Shown piece by piece: positions 56,747 to 64,000 of a DNA stretch of 64,000 bases. This stretch comes from JAGQOZ01 sp041399205 (lineage in GTDB: Bacteria > Planctomycetota > Planctomycetia > Pirellulales > Pirellulaceae), in NCBI GenBank assembly GCA_041399205.1, contig JAWKTK010000003.1, forward strand, positions 558,001 through 622,000, in the 5' to 3' direction. The stretch's first letter is position 1. Each line of letters starts with the position of its first letter. The translations under genes were made by a program, and so were the position numbers. The notes under the pieces are model-generated. The model was given only the letters and a program-made list of their open reading frames with translations. It did no database searches and was not told the DNA's origin.

Positions 56747-58831
56747 ATGAGTGACGCGTCCACGATTGAAAAAACAAAACAACAGATTCGCGGTTTGGTG
56801 CAAGAAATTGCGCAACTGTCTCGAGGCGACATGGAGCCCGAACAGTACTACGGCGAAGTCATGCAACGTATTGATACGGCGTTGGCCGCTGTAGGTGGCG
56901 GTATGGACCATTGATTCGGAACGCCGATTGCGTTTGGAATATCAGGTCAATATCAGCCGCGACTTATTGAATGTGGAATCGGACGATAGCCGACGTCATG
57001 TTCGCTTGTTGCAAGAAGTCTTCCGCGACGGTCAGTCTCGGTTAGTTGCACCGATGTCGGGTGGTGGCGAACCGGATTCGCCCGGAAATCCCACCAACAC
57101 GCTGTTAGTTCTTTCGCCCATGAAGTCCGACGAAGGCGTGGAAGGCTTGATTGAAGTTTTCCAACGTCCGGACGCTCAACCTGCCAGCCATCAAGGCTAT
57201 CTTCGCTTTTTGGACCAAATGAGAGCGAAGATGGTCGGCGACTGGATGAAGTCGAAAACTGAAAACGTTTTCCGACCGCCAATCTTTCTGGGCCAAAGAT
57301 TGATCAGTTTGCCAAAGAAGTCCACGAAAGCCTGGACGTTTCGGAAACGTGCTACACCATCGCCAACGAAAGTCGGCGGTTGATTGGTTGTGATCGAGTG
57401 AGCGTGACGGTAACCAATGGTCCCAAACAAGTGGTGAAGGCTATCAGCGGCCAAGACACCATGGACACTCGATCCAATATCGTCACGTTGCTCAGTGCCT
57501 TGACCACTCGAGTTTGTGCGACTGGCGAACCTTTGTGGTACAGCGGTTCGATGCAAGATTTGCCGCCGCAAGTGGAAAAATCACTGGAAGCGTATGTGGA
57601 CGAATCGCACACCAAGTCGATTGCCATTGTGCCGCTGAAGCGAGTGGACGTGTTTAAGCAGAAGCCCGGTGAAGAATTGGGACAAGAAGAACAAGCCAAA
57701 TTTCAATTGACCCAAGGCGACGTGATTGGCGCGTTGATTGTGGAACATATCGATTCCACTCAGCCGCAAAGCATGGTCGCACCCAAAGTGGAAGAAGTTT
57801 GCGAACATAGTGCTCGTGCCATCGGCAACGCCCTAGAGCACAATTCGCTGTTCTTGATGCCGGTGTGGAAAGCGATCGGACATTCTCGCTGGGCCCCTGA
57901 CCGCCAAAAACTTGCCCAAGACCATGTTGATTTCGGGCGCAATTCTGCTGGCCTTGTTGGCGCTTGTTTATCCTTCGCAAGATTTTATCTTGAAGGCCGA
58001 AGAGAATTCTGACGCCCGTGGAAAAGAAGGATGTCTTCTTTGAACAAGATGGAAGGGTGTCCAAAGTATTAGTCGATCATGGCGATACCGTAACCAAAGG
58101 CCAAGTTATTGTCGAATTAGAGAACAAGGATTTGGAAAAAGAAATCCAACAGCTGTATACCGATTTAGGAGAAGCACAGGCATCGCGACGCCAGTTGCAG
58201 TTGAGTCGCGATCCCGAATCGGAAAGCAAGTTGGCCGAAGTGCGAGCTCGAATTCACGGGTATACTCGCCAGCTTGAGCTATTGAAGGAAAAGCAAGGCA
58301 ACTTAATTGTCCGCGCTCCGATGGACGGCCAAGTAGTTACATGGGACATCAGGCGATTGCTGGAACATCGGCCGGTCATGCGAGGCCAAAAGGCATTGCA
58401 GCTTGCCAATCCAGATGGCGAATGGGAGTTGGAGGTATTCTTACCGGAAAAACGCATTATTACCCTGATAAGGCCCAGAAAGATTCCGGCGAACCGTTAG
58501 ATGTCAGCTACGTTTTAAAAAGCAATCCGGGGTCTTCGCCCTTGGACATGAAGTATCCAGTGCAACGCACCGCCACTTTCACGATGAACACGGCCAGAGT
58601 TTTCGGCGAGTCAACCAGATTGACGGGACAAACTGCTGGCGGCCTTGAAAAAGGGCGATACGCCGGGCGAATTGAAACAAGGAGGTACCGAAGTGCTGGC
58701 TCGAGTGCATTGTGGCCGAGCAGCCTGGCATTCTGCTTCTTCGTGTACGATTGATCGAATGGGCTTGCATAAGCTTTGTATTCGATTTAGTAACATATTT
58801 GATGCCTTACGATAGATGTATCGTCACATGA
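56747..58831 (+). pseudogene. GAF-HlyD membrane protein broken by about ten single-base indels
   Basis: Reading across frames gives one protein of about 694 residues: a short helical start (IEKTKQQIRGLVQEIAQLS), two GAF-like regions (VWTIDSERRLRLEYQV; RRLIGCDRVSVTVTNG), a membrane helix near 57910-57985 (MLISGAILLALLALVY), then an HlyD-type barrel-sandwich domain (VSKVLVDHGDTVTKGQVIVE; VRAPMDGQVVTWDIRRLLEH). Frame changes occur near 56900, 57271, 57297, 57895, 57998, 58453, 58580, 58632, 58720 and 58754. The first five act as +1 and the last five as -1, restoring frame, and the reconstructed end (TGA 58829-58831) overlaps the next ATG as ATGA. No nonsense substitution is seen within the corrected frame. 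Longest intact pieces: 56895-57383, 57281-58012, 58018-58500. Confidence 0.75.
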
Positions 58832-59709
58832 ATCAATTCTTGCCACCGCCGTCGTTTCGGCTAGTCTGCTGGAGCCAAACCAGCGAAGTGCCTCGCAGCA
58901 ATAACGCTTACCTTTTTGAAGTACGAGCAATCGAAGAACTGGACGATTTCAGGTACGGAAGCGGGAGTCCTCACGGAAATTGCGGTGACCGAAGGCGGCA
59001 AGTCACTGTCGGCCAACTGGTTGCCAAGACCGATGCCACTGATGCCGAATTGGCGAAAGCGGGCGCTCTTAGCAGTTACAACGCGGCTAAGAATTCCATT
59101 AACGAAAGCATAATTAGCCGAGAAGCCGCTGATAAAGCGGCGGGTGTTTCTTTGGCGGAATACGATAAGGCCAGGGAAGCGAATGCGGAAGTTCCTGGCG
59201 CGTTCAGCGATACGGAAGTCAAGCGGTTGAAGCTGCAATGGGAACGAGCCGTATTGCAGATTCAACTGGCCGAATCGCAGACGGCTGTCGCGACCTATCA
59301 GGCCAAGTCATCGGAGTCAGAATTTCGTCGAGCCGAAGCGCAAATCGAACGTCGCGAATTGAAGTCGGAAGTCAACGGCATCGTCGATAAAGTTCACTTC
59401 GACAAAGGGGAATGGGTCATGCCGCAAGACAAGGTGATGACCATTGTGCGAATGGATCGCCTGCGAGTTCACGGTCGGTTTAGTCCGCAAGATTACTCGC
59501 GTTCGGACCTACACCGTCGCCCGGTGGAAGTGGTTGTGACTCTGGCAGGCAGCGATGGCGTAGCTCGAGTCAACGGGCAGATTGGCTATGTTTCTCCGAA
59601 AATTGACCACGCTGGTGATTGGCAAATCTGGGTCGAAATTGAAAACAAGAAGGAAAACGGATTGTGGCTGTTTAGCCCGGGCATGATGGCCACCGTGGAA
59701 CTGAAGTAG
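58828..59709 (+). CDS. HlyD-like adaptor protein, frame disturbed near the N-terminus
   Basis: A periplasmic-adaptor-type protein of about 293 residues. From about 59005 the frame is clean: LVAKTDATDAELAKAG, a long coiled-coil hairpin (Ala/Glu/Lys-rich), then the second half of a barrel-sandwich domain (RELKSEVNGIVDKVHFDKGEWV) and a beta-barrel ending LFSPGMMATVEL. The N-terminal part is shifted: between about 58945 and 59000 the family-like SGTEAGVLTEIAVTEGG lies in the next frame, returning by loss of one G (AAGGTC read as AAGTC). A signal-peptide-like LATAVVSASLL also lies out of frame near 58838-58872. It starts inside the stop of the GAF-HlyD gene and ends 57 bases before the M50 gene. 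Confidence 0.7.
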   Translation: MNQFLPPPSFRLVCWSQTSEVPRSNNAYLFEVRAIEELDDFRYGSGSPHGNCGDRRRQVTVGQLVAKTDATDAELAKAGALSSYNAAKNSINESIISREAADKAAGVSLAEYDKAREANAEVPGAFSDTEVKRLKLQWERAVLQIQLAESQTAVATYQAKSSESEFRRAEAQIERRELKSEVNGIVDKVHFDKGEWVMPQDKVMTIVRMDRLRVHGRFSPQDYSRSDLHRRPVEVVVTLAGSDGVARVNGQIGYVSPKIDHAGDWQIWVEIENKKENGLWLFSPGMMATVELK

Positions 59710-59766
59710 CCAACGAATTTTTGCGAAGCCGCCGTTCTGATCTGACAACGCGTTGAAAGTCGCCCC

Positions 59767-62016
59767 ATGGTAACTCTTGCTGACAGTCTGGTTTCCAGCG
59801 CCACACGGCGGTTGCCGGTACGGATGCGCCCCGATTTGTCGATGCGATATCATCGATATCAGGGAAAACCGTTCTGGGTGGTCAAAGAACCAATTGGCTT
59901 GAAATACTATCGCTTTCAGGAAGAAGAGTTCTCCATTCTGCAAATGCTGGACGGGACGGTCAGCTATCAGGACATCAAAGAACAATTTGAACGCGAATTC
60001 GCTCCGCAAAAAATCAGTCTGAACGACCTGCAACATTTTATCGGCATGCTGCATCGCAGCGGCCTGCTGATTACTGACGCGGAGGGGCAAGGAAAACAGC
60101 TCAAGCGTCGAGGCGATACGACTCGGCGTAAAGAACTCCTCTCTAAGTTTTCCAATGTCTTGGCCTTACGATTCAAAGGCATTGACCCAGAAAACTTGCT
60201 TAACCGTATGGCACCCTACACCAATTGGTATTTCACCAAATGGGCTCTGATGGGCGTCAGTTTGTTGGCCCTTTCGGCGCTATTGCTGGTGGGAGTCAAA
60301 TTCGAAGTCTTTCGCGCTCGTCTACCGGCGTTTCACGAATTCTTCGGCCCGCAGAACTGGATCTACTTGGGCACTACGTTGGCCATCACCAAGGTCTTGC
60401 ACGAATTTGGACACGGACTGTCGTGTAAACGGTTCGGTGGTGAATGTCACGAAATGGGTGTGATGTTTTTGGTACTCACGCCGTGTCTGTATTGTAATGT
60501 GTCCGATTCGTGGCTGTTGCCCAACAAGTGGCATCGCGCGGTCATTGGCGCGGCGGGCATGTACGTGGAAATCACGTTGGCTTCGATAGCGACGTTTTTG
60601 TGGTGGTTCAGCGAAGAAGCGACCTTGGTGAATCAGATTTCGCTAAGCGTGATGTTTATCTGTTCGGTCAGCACATTGATGTTCAATGGAAATCCGTTGC
60701 TTCGTTTTGACGGCTACTACATCATGTCCGACTTGGCGGAAATTCCTAACCTTCGCCAGAAGTCGAGCCGGATTTTGCAACGAGTCATGTCGGAATGGTG
60801 CCTGGGGATTGAACAGCAAGAAGATCCGTTTTTGCCCCAAACCAATCGCTGGTTCTTTGCACTCTACACGATTGCGGCAGTGATCTATCGTTGGATTGTG
60901 GTGTTTTCCATTCTTATGTTCTTGAACCAAGTGCTGAAGCCTTACGGGCTGCAAGCGCTTGGGCAACTGATTGCCATGGGCGGTTTGTTTGGCTTGGTCG
61001 TTCAACCGGCTTGGCAGTTTGGTAAGTTTCTTCACGTTCCTGGGAGAATGCATCAGGTGAAAAAGAATCGAGTTGCGGCAACGGTTGGCATTTTGTTGCT
61101 TCTGATTGGTGCGTTCTGTTATATCCCGCTGCCGTACAGCGTGAAATGCGCCGTGCAGCTACAGCCCAAAGATTCGGCCATGGTGTATGCCACCGTTCCG
61201 GGCGTGCTGAAGGAAGTGCAAGTCAAACAAGGCGACGCGGTTGAAGCAGAAAATACCGTGATCGCTCAATTGGTAAATGAAGACATTGTTGTTCGAAAAA
61301 CAGCATTAGAATCTGAACTTCAAGTGCTAATGGAACGACAACGCATCCTGCAGCGACAACGGGCTCGAGATCCTTCGATCGATAGTGAACTGGATATCGT
61401 CAACAAGCGAATCCAGGGGACTCGCAACGAATTGATCAAGGAGGATGAAGCGTTGCGACGGCTGACGGTTTATGCACCGGCCAGCGGCACTATTTATCCG
61501 GCTCCCAATCGGAAGCCTCAACCGGCGCCGGATGGTCAATTGGAATCGTGGAGCGGTTCGTTGTTGGACAAGAACAATTTGAACGCCACCTTGGAACCTA
61601 ATGATGTGATTTGCCTAATTGCCGATCCGCGTCAATATGAAGCGATGTTGGCTGTGGATCAGTCTGACATTCGCTTTATTAATGCCGGGCAAGAAGTGCA
61701 CATAAAATTGGATCCGTATGCCTACCAAGATTTCAAATCGGAAATCAAATCGGAAAATGATATTTCGCGTCGAGAAATGGAAGCGATGTCCGAAAGCATG
61801 TCATTCCAAGCAGGCGGCGGGGTGGCGACCAAGACCGACAAAACAGGTGTCCAGCGTCCGCTGAGCGCCACGTTTCCCGTCTTTGTACCGCTGGAAGATA
61901 CGGAAGGCTTGTTCCAGCCTGGCCTACGAGGTCGAGCTCGGATCAAAGCCAAGCCTCAGTCGATGGGCCAACGCGTTTGGCGCTATATCACCAAAACCTT
62001 CCACTTTGAACTGTAA
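59767..62016 (+). CDS. PqqD-like/M50 site-2-protease-like/HlyD fusion membrane protein
   Basis: A 749-residue intact membrane protein. Residues about 25-100 form a winged-helix PqqD-like domain (DGTVSYQDIKEQFEREF). The M50 zinc-protease region follows, with zinc site HEFGH at 212-216 and NPLLRFDGYYIMSDL near 308 supplying the Asp ligand, and several membrane helices between about 160 and 465. Residues about 470-740 are HlyD-like: barrel-sandwich halves (TVPGVLKEVQVKQGDAVEAE; YAPASGTIYPAP) flank a coiled coil of about 60 residues. Such fusions are related to YydH/peptide-export zinc-metalloprotease proteins. With the two upstream HlyD genes it probably forms a membrane complex for protein or peptide processing and export; that role is inference. 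Confidence 0.85.
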   Translation: MVTLADSLVSSATRRLPVRMRPDLSMRYHRYQGKPFWVVKEPIGLKYYRFQEEEFSILQMLDGTVSYQDIKEQFEREFAPQKISLNDLQHFIGMLHRSGLLITDAEGQGKQLKRRGDTTRRKELLSKFSNVLALRFKGIDPENLLNRMAPYTNWYFTKWALMGVSLLALSALLLVGVKFEVFRARLPAFHEFFGPQNWIYLGTTLAITKVLHEFGHGLSCKRFGGECHEMGVMFLVLTPCLYCNVSDSWLLPNKWHRAVIGAAGMYVEITLASIATFLWWFSEEATLVNQISLSVMFICSVSTLMFNGNPLLRFDGYYIMSDLAEIPNLRQKSSRILQRVMSEWCLGIEQQEDPFLPQTNRWFFALYTIAAVIYRWIVVFSILMFLNQVLKPYGLQALGQLIAMGGLFGLVVQPAWQFGKFLHVPGRMHQVKKNRVAATVGILLLLIGAFCYIPLPYSVKCAVQLQPKDSAMVYATVPGVLKEVQVKQGDAVEAENTVIAQLVNEDIVVRKTALESELQVLMERQRILQRQRARDPSIDSELDIVNKRIQGTRNELIKEDEALRRLTVYAPASGTIYPAPNRKPQPAPDGQLESWSGSLLDKNNLNATLEPNDVICLIADPRQYEAMLAVDQSDIRFINAGQEVHIKLDPYAYQDFKSEIKSENDISRREMEAMSESMSFQAGGGVATKTDKTGVQRPLSATFPVFVPLEDTEGLFQPGLRGRARIKAKPQSMGQRVWRYITKTFHFEL

Positions 62017-62243
62017 ACGAAAAATCTATACTTTGTTTTCGTTTTGCAGACGGCAAATCCCTCGCGTCTTCCCTGCTTTGCCGTCCATTCATTAGTCGTT
62101 CTTTATCGATCGAAACTTTCTTCGGTTTCGATGGTTTTCGTTTGCTGTTGTGTTGCGAAGTGTCGGTCTAGCAGCGAACGGGTCGGAGTGCCGAGCAATT
62201 CATCGCTGCGGGTTCGAAATGAAGAATCATAGGAGGGTTTTAT
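62017..62243. other. intergenic region between the M50 fusion and Ser/Asp-rich protein genes
   Basis: About 227 bases with T-rich patches and no hairpin of note. AGGAGGG at 62232-62238 is the strong ribosome-binding site of the next gene. Confidence 0.35.
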
Positions 62244-63062
62244 ATGTTGACCCAATTTCAGCGAATGACGTGGGGATTTTTCTTGGTCAGTGTTTCAACT
62301 GGGGCGGTGCAAGCGCAACAAGTCGGGCAAGGTATCCCCGCCACCGCAGGAAGCCGCGACACGTCTGTCACCGCCGCCGGATTGGACACGGCTGATTCTG
62401 GCGTGAACAATACTGGCTCGGCAGCGGCCACCGGCGGTGATCCATCTGCCACAACGACAGACATTACTGACACTGTCACCAACGGCGCGGACAGCACTTC
62501 AAATCCGTCGGCGTCAGACGACTCCATCGGAACGAACTCGACAGACGCCTCGTCCAGTAGCGACTCTGCAAGTGACAGCGGCGAAGTGACCGATTCGGCG
62601 GCCGAAGTCTATGACGTTTCGCTGTACTCTTCGGCGGGGCACTGCTGGTTCTTGCCATTGACGGGCGCTACGGGCGAATTGGATTTTTCGTCGGCGATGG
62701 AAGAAGACGGAATGTTGGCCAGCGGCGAAGTAACCGCGCTGCTGGTTTCCGAATCGGATGACGCCACACTGGATACGGCGGGCACATGGTATCGCTTGGA
62801 CTTGGATTTTGTATCGGTATGGCTGGTCGTGACCGACTCCCCAACCGATTCGTTGGTGGGATTCGGCTGTTTTTGGGGCGATTCGATCATGGGACGAGCG
62901 TGGGTGATGGGCGAAATGGAAGGCCGGTACTACTTGTTCGGCAGCCTGCCTGGTAGCAATGATTCCAGCAATTCGGATTCGTCGAACGCAGACTCGAATT
63001 CGTCCAACTCCGATTCCGGCACTGCTGATTCGATTTTGACATCGGACACTACGGTAAACTAA
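62244..63062 (+). CDS. secreted Ser/Asp/Asn-rich protein of unknown family
   Basis: A 272-residue exported protein. Residues 1-25 are a signal peptide (WGFFLVSVSTGAVQAQQ). Two low-complexity Ser/Asp/Thr/Asn stretches (about 40-115 and 233-268) flank a compact central domain (about 120-230) with aromatic strands and a few Cys: AGHCWFLPLTGATGEL, TWYRLDLDFVSVWLVV, GFGCFWGDSIMGRAWVMG. I do not recognise this domain. Start ATG 62244 has AGGAGGG at optimal spacing, so strong translation is expected. It lies 227 bases after the PqqD-M50-HlyD gene on the same strand and could be a substrate or accessory of that system; this is only positional inference. Confidence 0.75.
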   Translation: MLTQFQRMTWGFFLVSVSTGAVQAQQVGQGIPATAGSRDTSVTAAGLDTADSGVNNTGSAAATGGDPSATTTDITDTVTNGADSTSNPSASDDSIGTNSTDASSSSDSASDSGEVTDSAAEVYDVSLYSSAGHCWFLPLTGATGELDFSSAMEEDGMLASGEVTALLVSESDDATLDTAGTWYRLDLDFVSVWLVVTDSPTDSLVGFGCFWGDSIMGRAWVMGEMEGRYYLFGSLPGSNDSSNSDSSNADSNSSNSDSGTADSILTSDTTVN

Positions 63063-63114
63063 CGCCGTGGGAATAACTCGCAAGGCCAGACGAAGAAGAT
63101 ATTCGTAGCAAAAG

Positions 63115-63232
63115 GTTCGTAGTCCCGCCTTGTTCGTAGTCCCGCCTTTAGGCGGAATTGCTTATGTTCCCTTTCCGCCTAAAGGCGGGACTACGAACAA
63201 GGCGGGACTACGAACAAGGCGGGACTACGAAC
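63115..63232. repeat. 41-bp perfect inverted repeat built of 17-bp tandem units
   Basis: The left arm is 63115-63155 and the right arm 63175-63215, exact reverse complements with a 19-base loop. Each arm is two tandem copies of the 17-mer GTTCGTAGTCCCGCCTT (the inner one extended by TAGGCGG); on the right side a third copy follows at 63216-63232. Short CCGCCTAAAGGCGG palindromes lie within. It sits between convergent genes and could act as a bidirectional terminator or be a REP/MITE-like mobile palindrome. Confidence 0.9.
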
Positions 63233-63254
63233 GGGTTTTGACGTTGGACGTCAT

Positions 63255-64000
63255 TTAGACTTTCAGAATATCAAAGCCGGAGCGACGTTCTCTTGCAAAC
63301 AGACCGGCTGCTTCTTCGTCGCCAGTGATCTGTTCGTTTTGTGGATCCCATTTGATGGGCCGATTCAGCCGCGCCGCGATGGCGGCCAAATGACAGGTGG
63401 CCATCGCTTGCACGTGTGTGAAGACGTCCGAAACCGGCTGACCACCTTCCCGGATACAGCGGAAGAAATTCGCCTTGTGGCCTTCAAACGGTTTACCTTT
63501 ATACAGCTGAACGACATCTTCGTCCGTATATTTGCCTTCGTCCCAATTCTCTTCGATTGGTTTGCCCGTAATGCGGCCTCGATTGACAAAGATCTTGCCT
63601 TCCGTACCTTCGAACAACACACCGTTATCACTGCTACTGGTGATCACCATTTCAATTCCATTGGCAAACTTGCAATTCACCGCATAGTTGTCCGCCGTAT
63701 TGTAGTGATCGTCTTGAGTGGGATAGCCATGTTCAAACGGAACGGGGTGATGAGCATCGGTGCCGTCAATTTCTACCGGCCCCATGCCCTGTTGGTCTTG
63801 GCCAATAGCCCACGTGGCAATGTCCACGTGATGTGCGCCCCAGTCCGTGAACTTGCCGCCCGAGTATTCATACCACCAACGAAATTGATAGTGGCAACGC
63901 TCTTTGATGTAATCTACTTTGGGCGCTGGCCTAACCACATATCCCAATCCAATTCGGCTGGCGGATCTGATTTCGCGAACGGTCCGCCTACGTCTCCACC
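63255..64000 (-). CDS. Gfo/Idh/MocA family oxidoreductase, C-terminal part, start outside window, one frameshift
   Basis: The C-terminal domain of a Gfo/Idh/MocA NAD(P)-dependent oxidoreductase of the planctomycete type that often carries a Tat signal. Visible are YQFRWWYEYSGGKFTDWGAHHVDIATWAIG, split, EGTEGKIFVNRGRI, HKANFFRCIREGGQPVSDV and CHLAAIAARLNRPIKWDP. The continuous frame covers 63255-63947; upstream, the family segment DPPAELDWDMWLGQ is in another frame (64000 to about 63930), joined by apparent loss of one G near 63921-63931. The N-terminal NAD-binding half is beyond the window. These enzymes act on sugars or inositols; the substrate is not assignable. It converges on the Ser/Asp-rich gene across the inverted repeat. 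Confidence 0.85.
   Translation of the reverse strand, partial: WRRRRTVREIRSASRIGLGYVVRPAPKVDYIKERCHYQFRWWYEYSGGKFTDWGAHHVDIATWAIGQDQQGMGPVEIDGTDAHHPVPFEHGYPTQDDHYNTADNYAVNCKFANGIEMVITSSSDNGVLFEGTEGKIFVNRGRITGKPIEENWDEGKYTDEDVVQLYKGKPFEGHKANFFRCIREGGQPVSDVFTHVQAMATCHLAAIAARLNRPIKWDPQNEQITGDEEAAGLFARERRSGFDILKV

Noticed and set aside
56895..58831. Programmed ribosomal frameshifting as the cause of the frame changes
   Set aside because: About ten shifts in both directions, without slippery heptamers or downstream structures at each site, is not plausible for programmed recoding.
63115..63232. CRISPR array
   Set aside because: The 17-mers are contiguous with no variable spacers and are arranged as a palindrome, and no cas gene is near.

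Overview
The window looks like chromosomal DNA of a planctomycete, most likely a Pirellulaceae/Rhodopirellula-type marine bacterium. The grounds are several families typical of that phylum: PVC-type cytochrome/dehydrogenase, DUF1501, PEP-CTERM and LEPR-XLL-like surface proteins, dockerin-like Ca loops, a secreted CotH-type protein, a Ser/Thr kinase with an extracytoplasmic part, and a Gfo/Idh/MocA oxidoreductase. This assignment is inference from gene content; no rRNA or tRNA gene is visible.

Layout. 1-9.6 kb: end of a SAM methyltransferase, a GmrSD-like DUF262/DUF1524 defence protein, a YWTD-propeller secreted protein, prmC, a degenerate sigma-54-type AAA+ protein, serS, an M20 dipeptidase and clpS. 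9.9-26.0 kb: a block of very large exported proteins, three to four on the + strand (one broken by an in-frame TAG) facing a CotH/lamin-tail protein and a LamG-like protein on the - strand. 26.3-36.4 kb: WD40 protein, DUF1501 protein, a glcD-glcE-glcF glycolate oxidase operon followed by a glutaminyl cyclase, a sugar-phosphate transferase and pheA. 36.8-41.5 kb: dnaK and clpB, with a textbook sigma-54 (-24/-12) promoter upstream of dnaK and perfect hairpins after each gene. 41.6-56.3 kb: PEP-CTERM protein, Ser/Thr kinase, EF-hand protein, aquaglyceroporin, FG-GAP giant protein, PVC-type c-heme protein and an esterase. 56.7-62.0 kb: a three-gene set (GAF-HlyD, HlyD, PqqD-M50-HlyD) followed by a small Ser/Asp-rich secreted protein. 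63.1-64 kb: a 41-bp perfect inverted repeat and a partial Gfo/Idh/MocA gene running off the right edge.

How the parts fit. Six exported proteins end in the same roughly 110-residue double-dockerin-like module. Those with a C-terminal PEP-CTERM signal lack an N-terminal LEPR-XLL-like motif, and the reverse also holds, which suggests two surface-targeting routes sharing one Ca-binding module. The protein-quality genes (clpS, dnaK, clpB) and the glycolate oxidase set are conventional.

The best candidate for a poorly described system is the GAF-HlyD / HlyD / PqqD-M50-HlyD cluster. Its first gene, and the start of its second, carry many single-base indels, nearly all in short homopolymer runs. 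These restore a continuous family-like protein when corrected, so they look more like consensus errors than old decay, but this cannot be settled from the sequence alone. The Gfo/Idh gene at the right edge has one similar indel.
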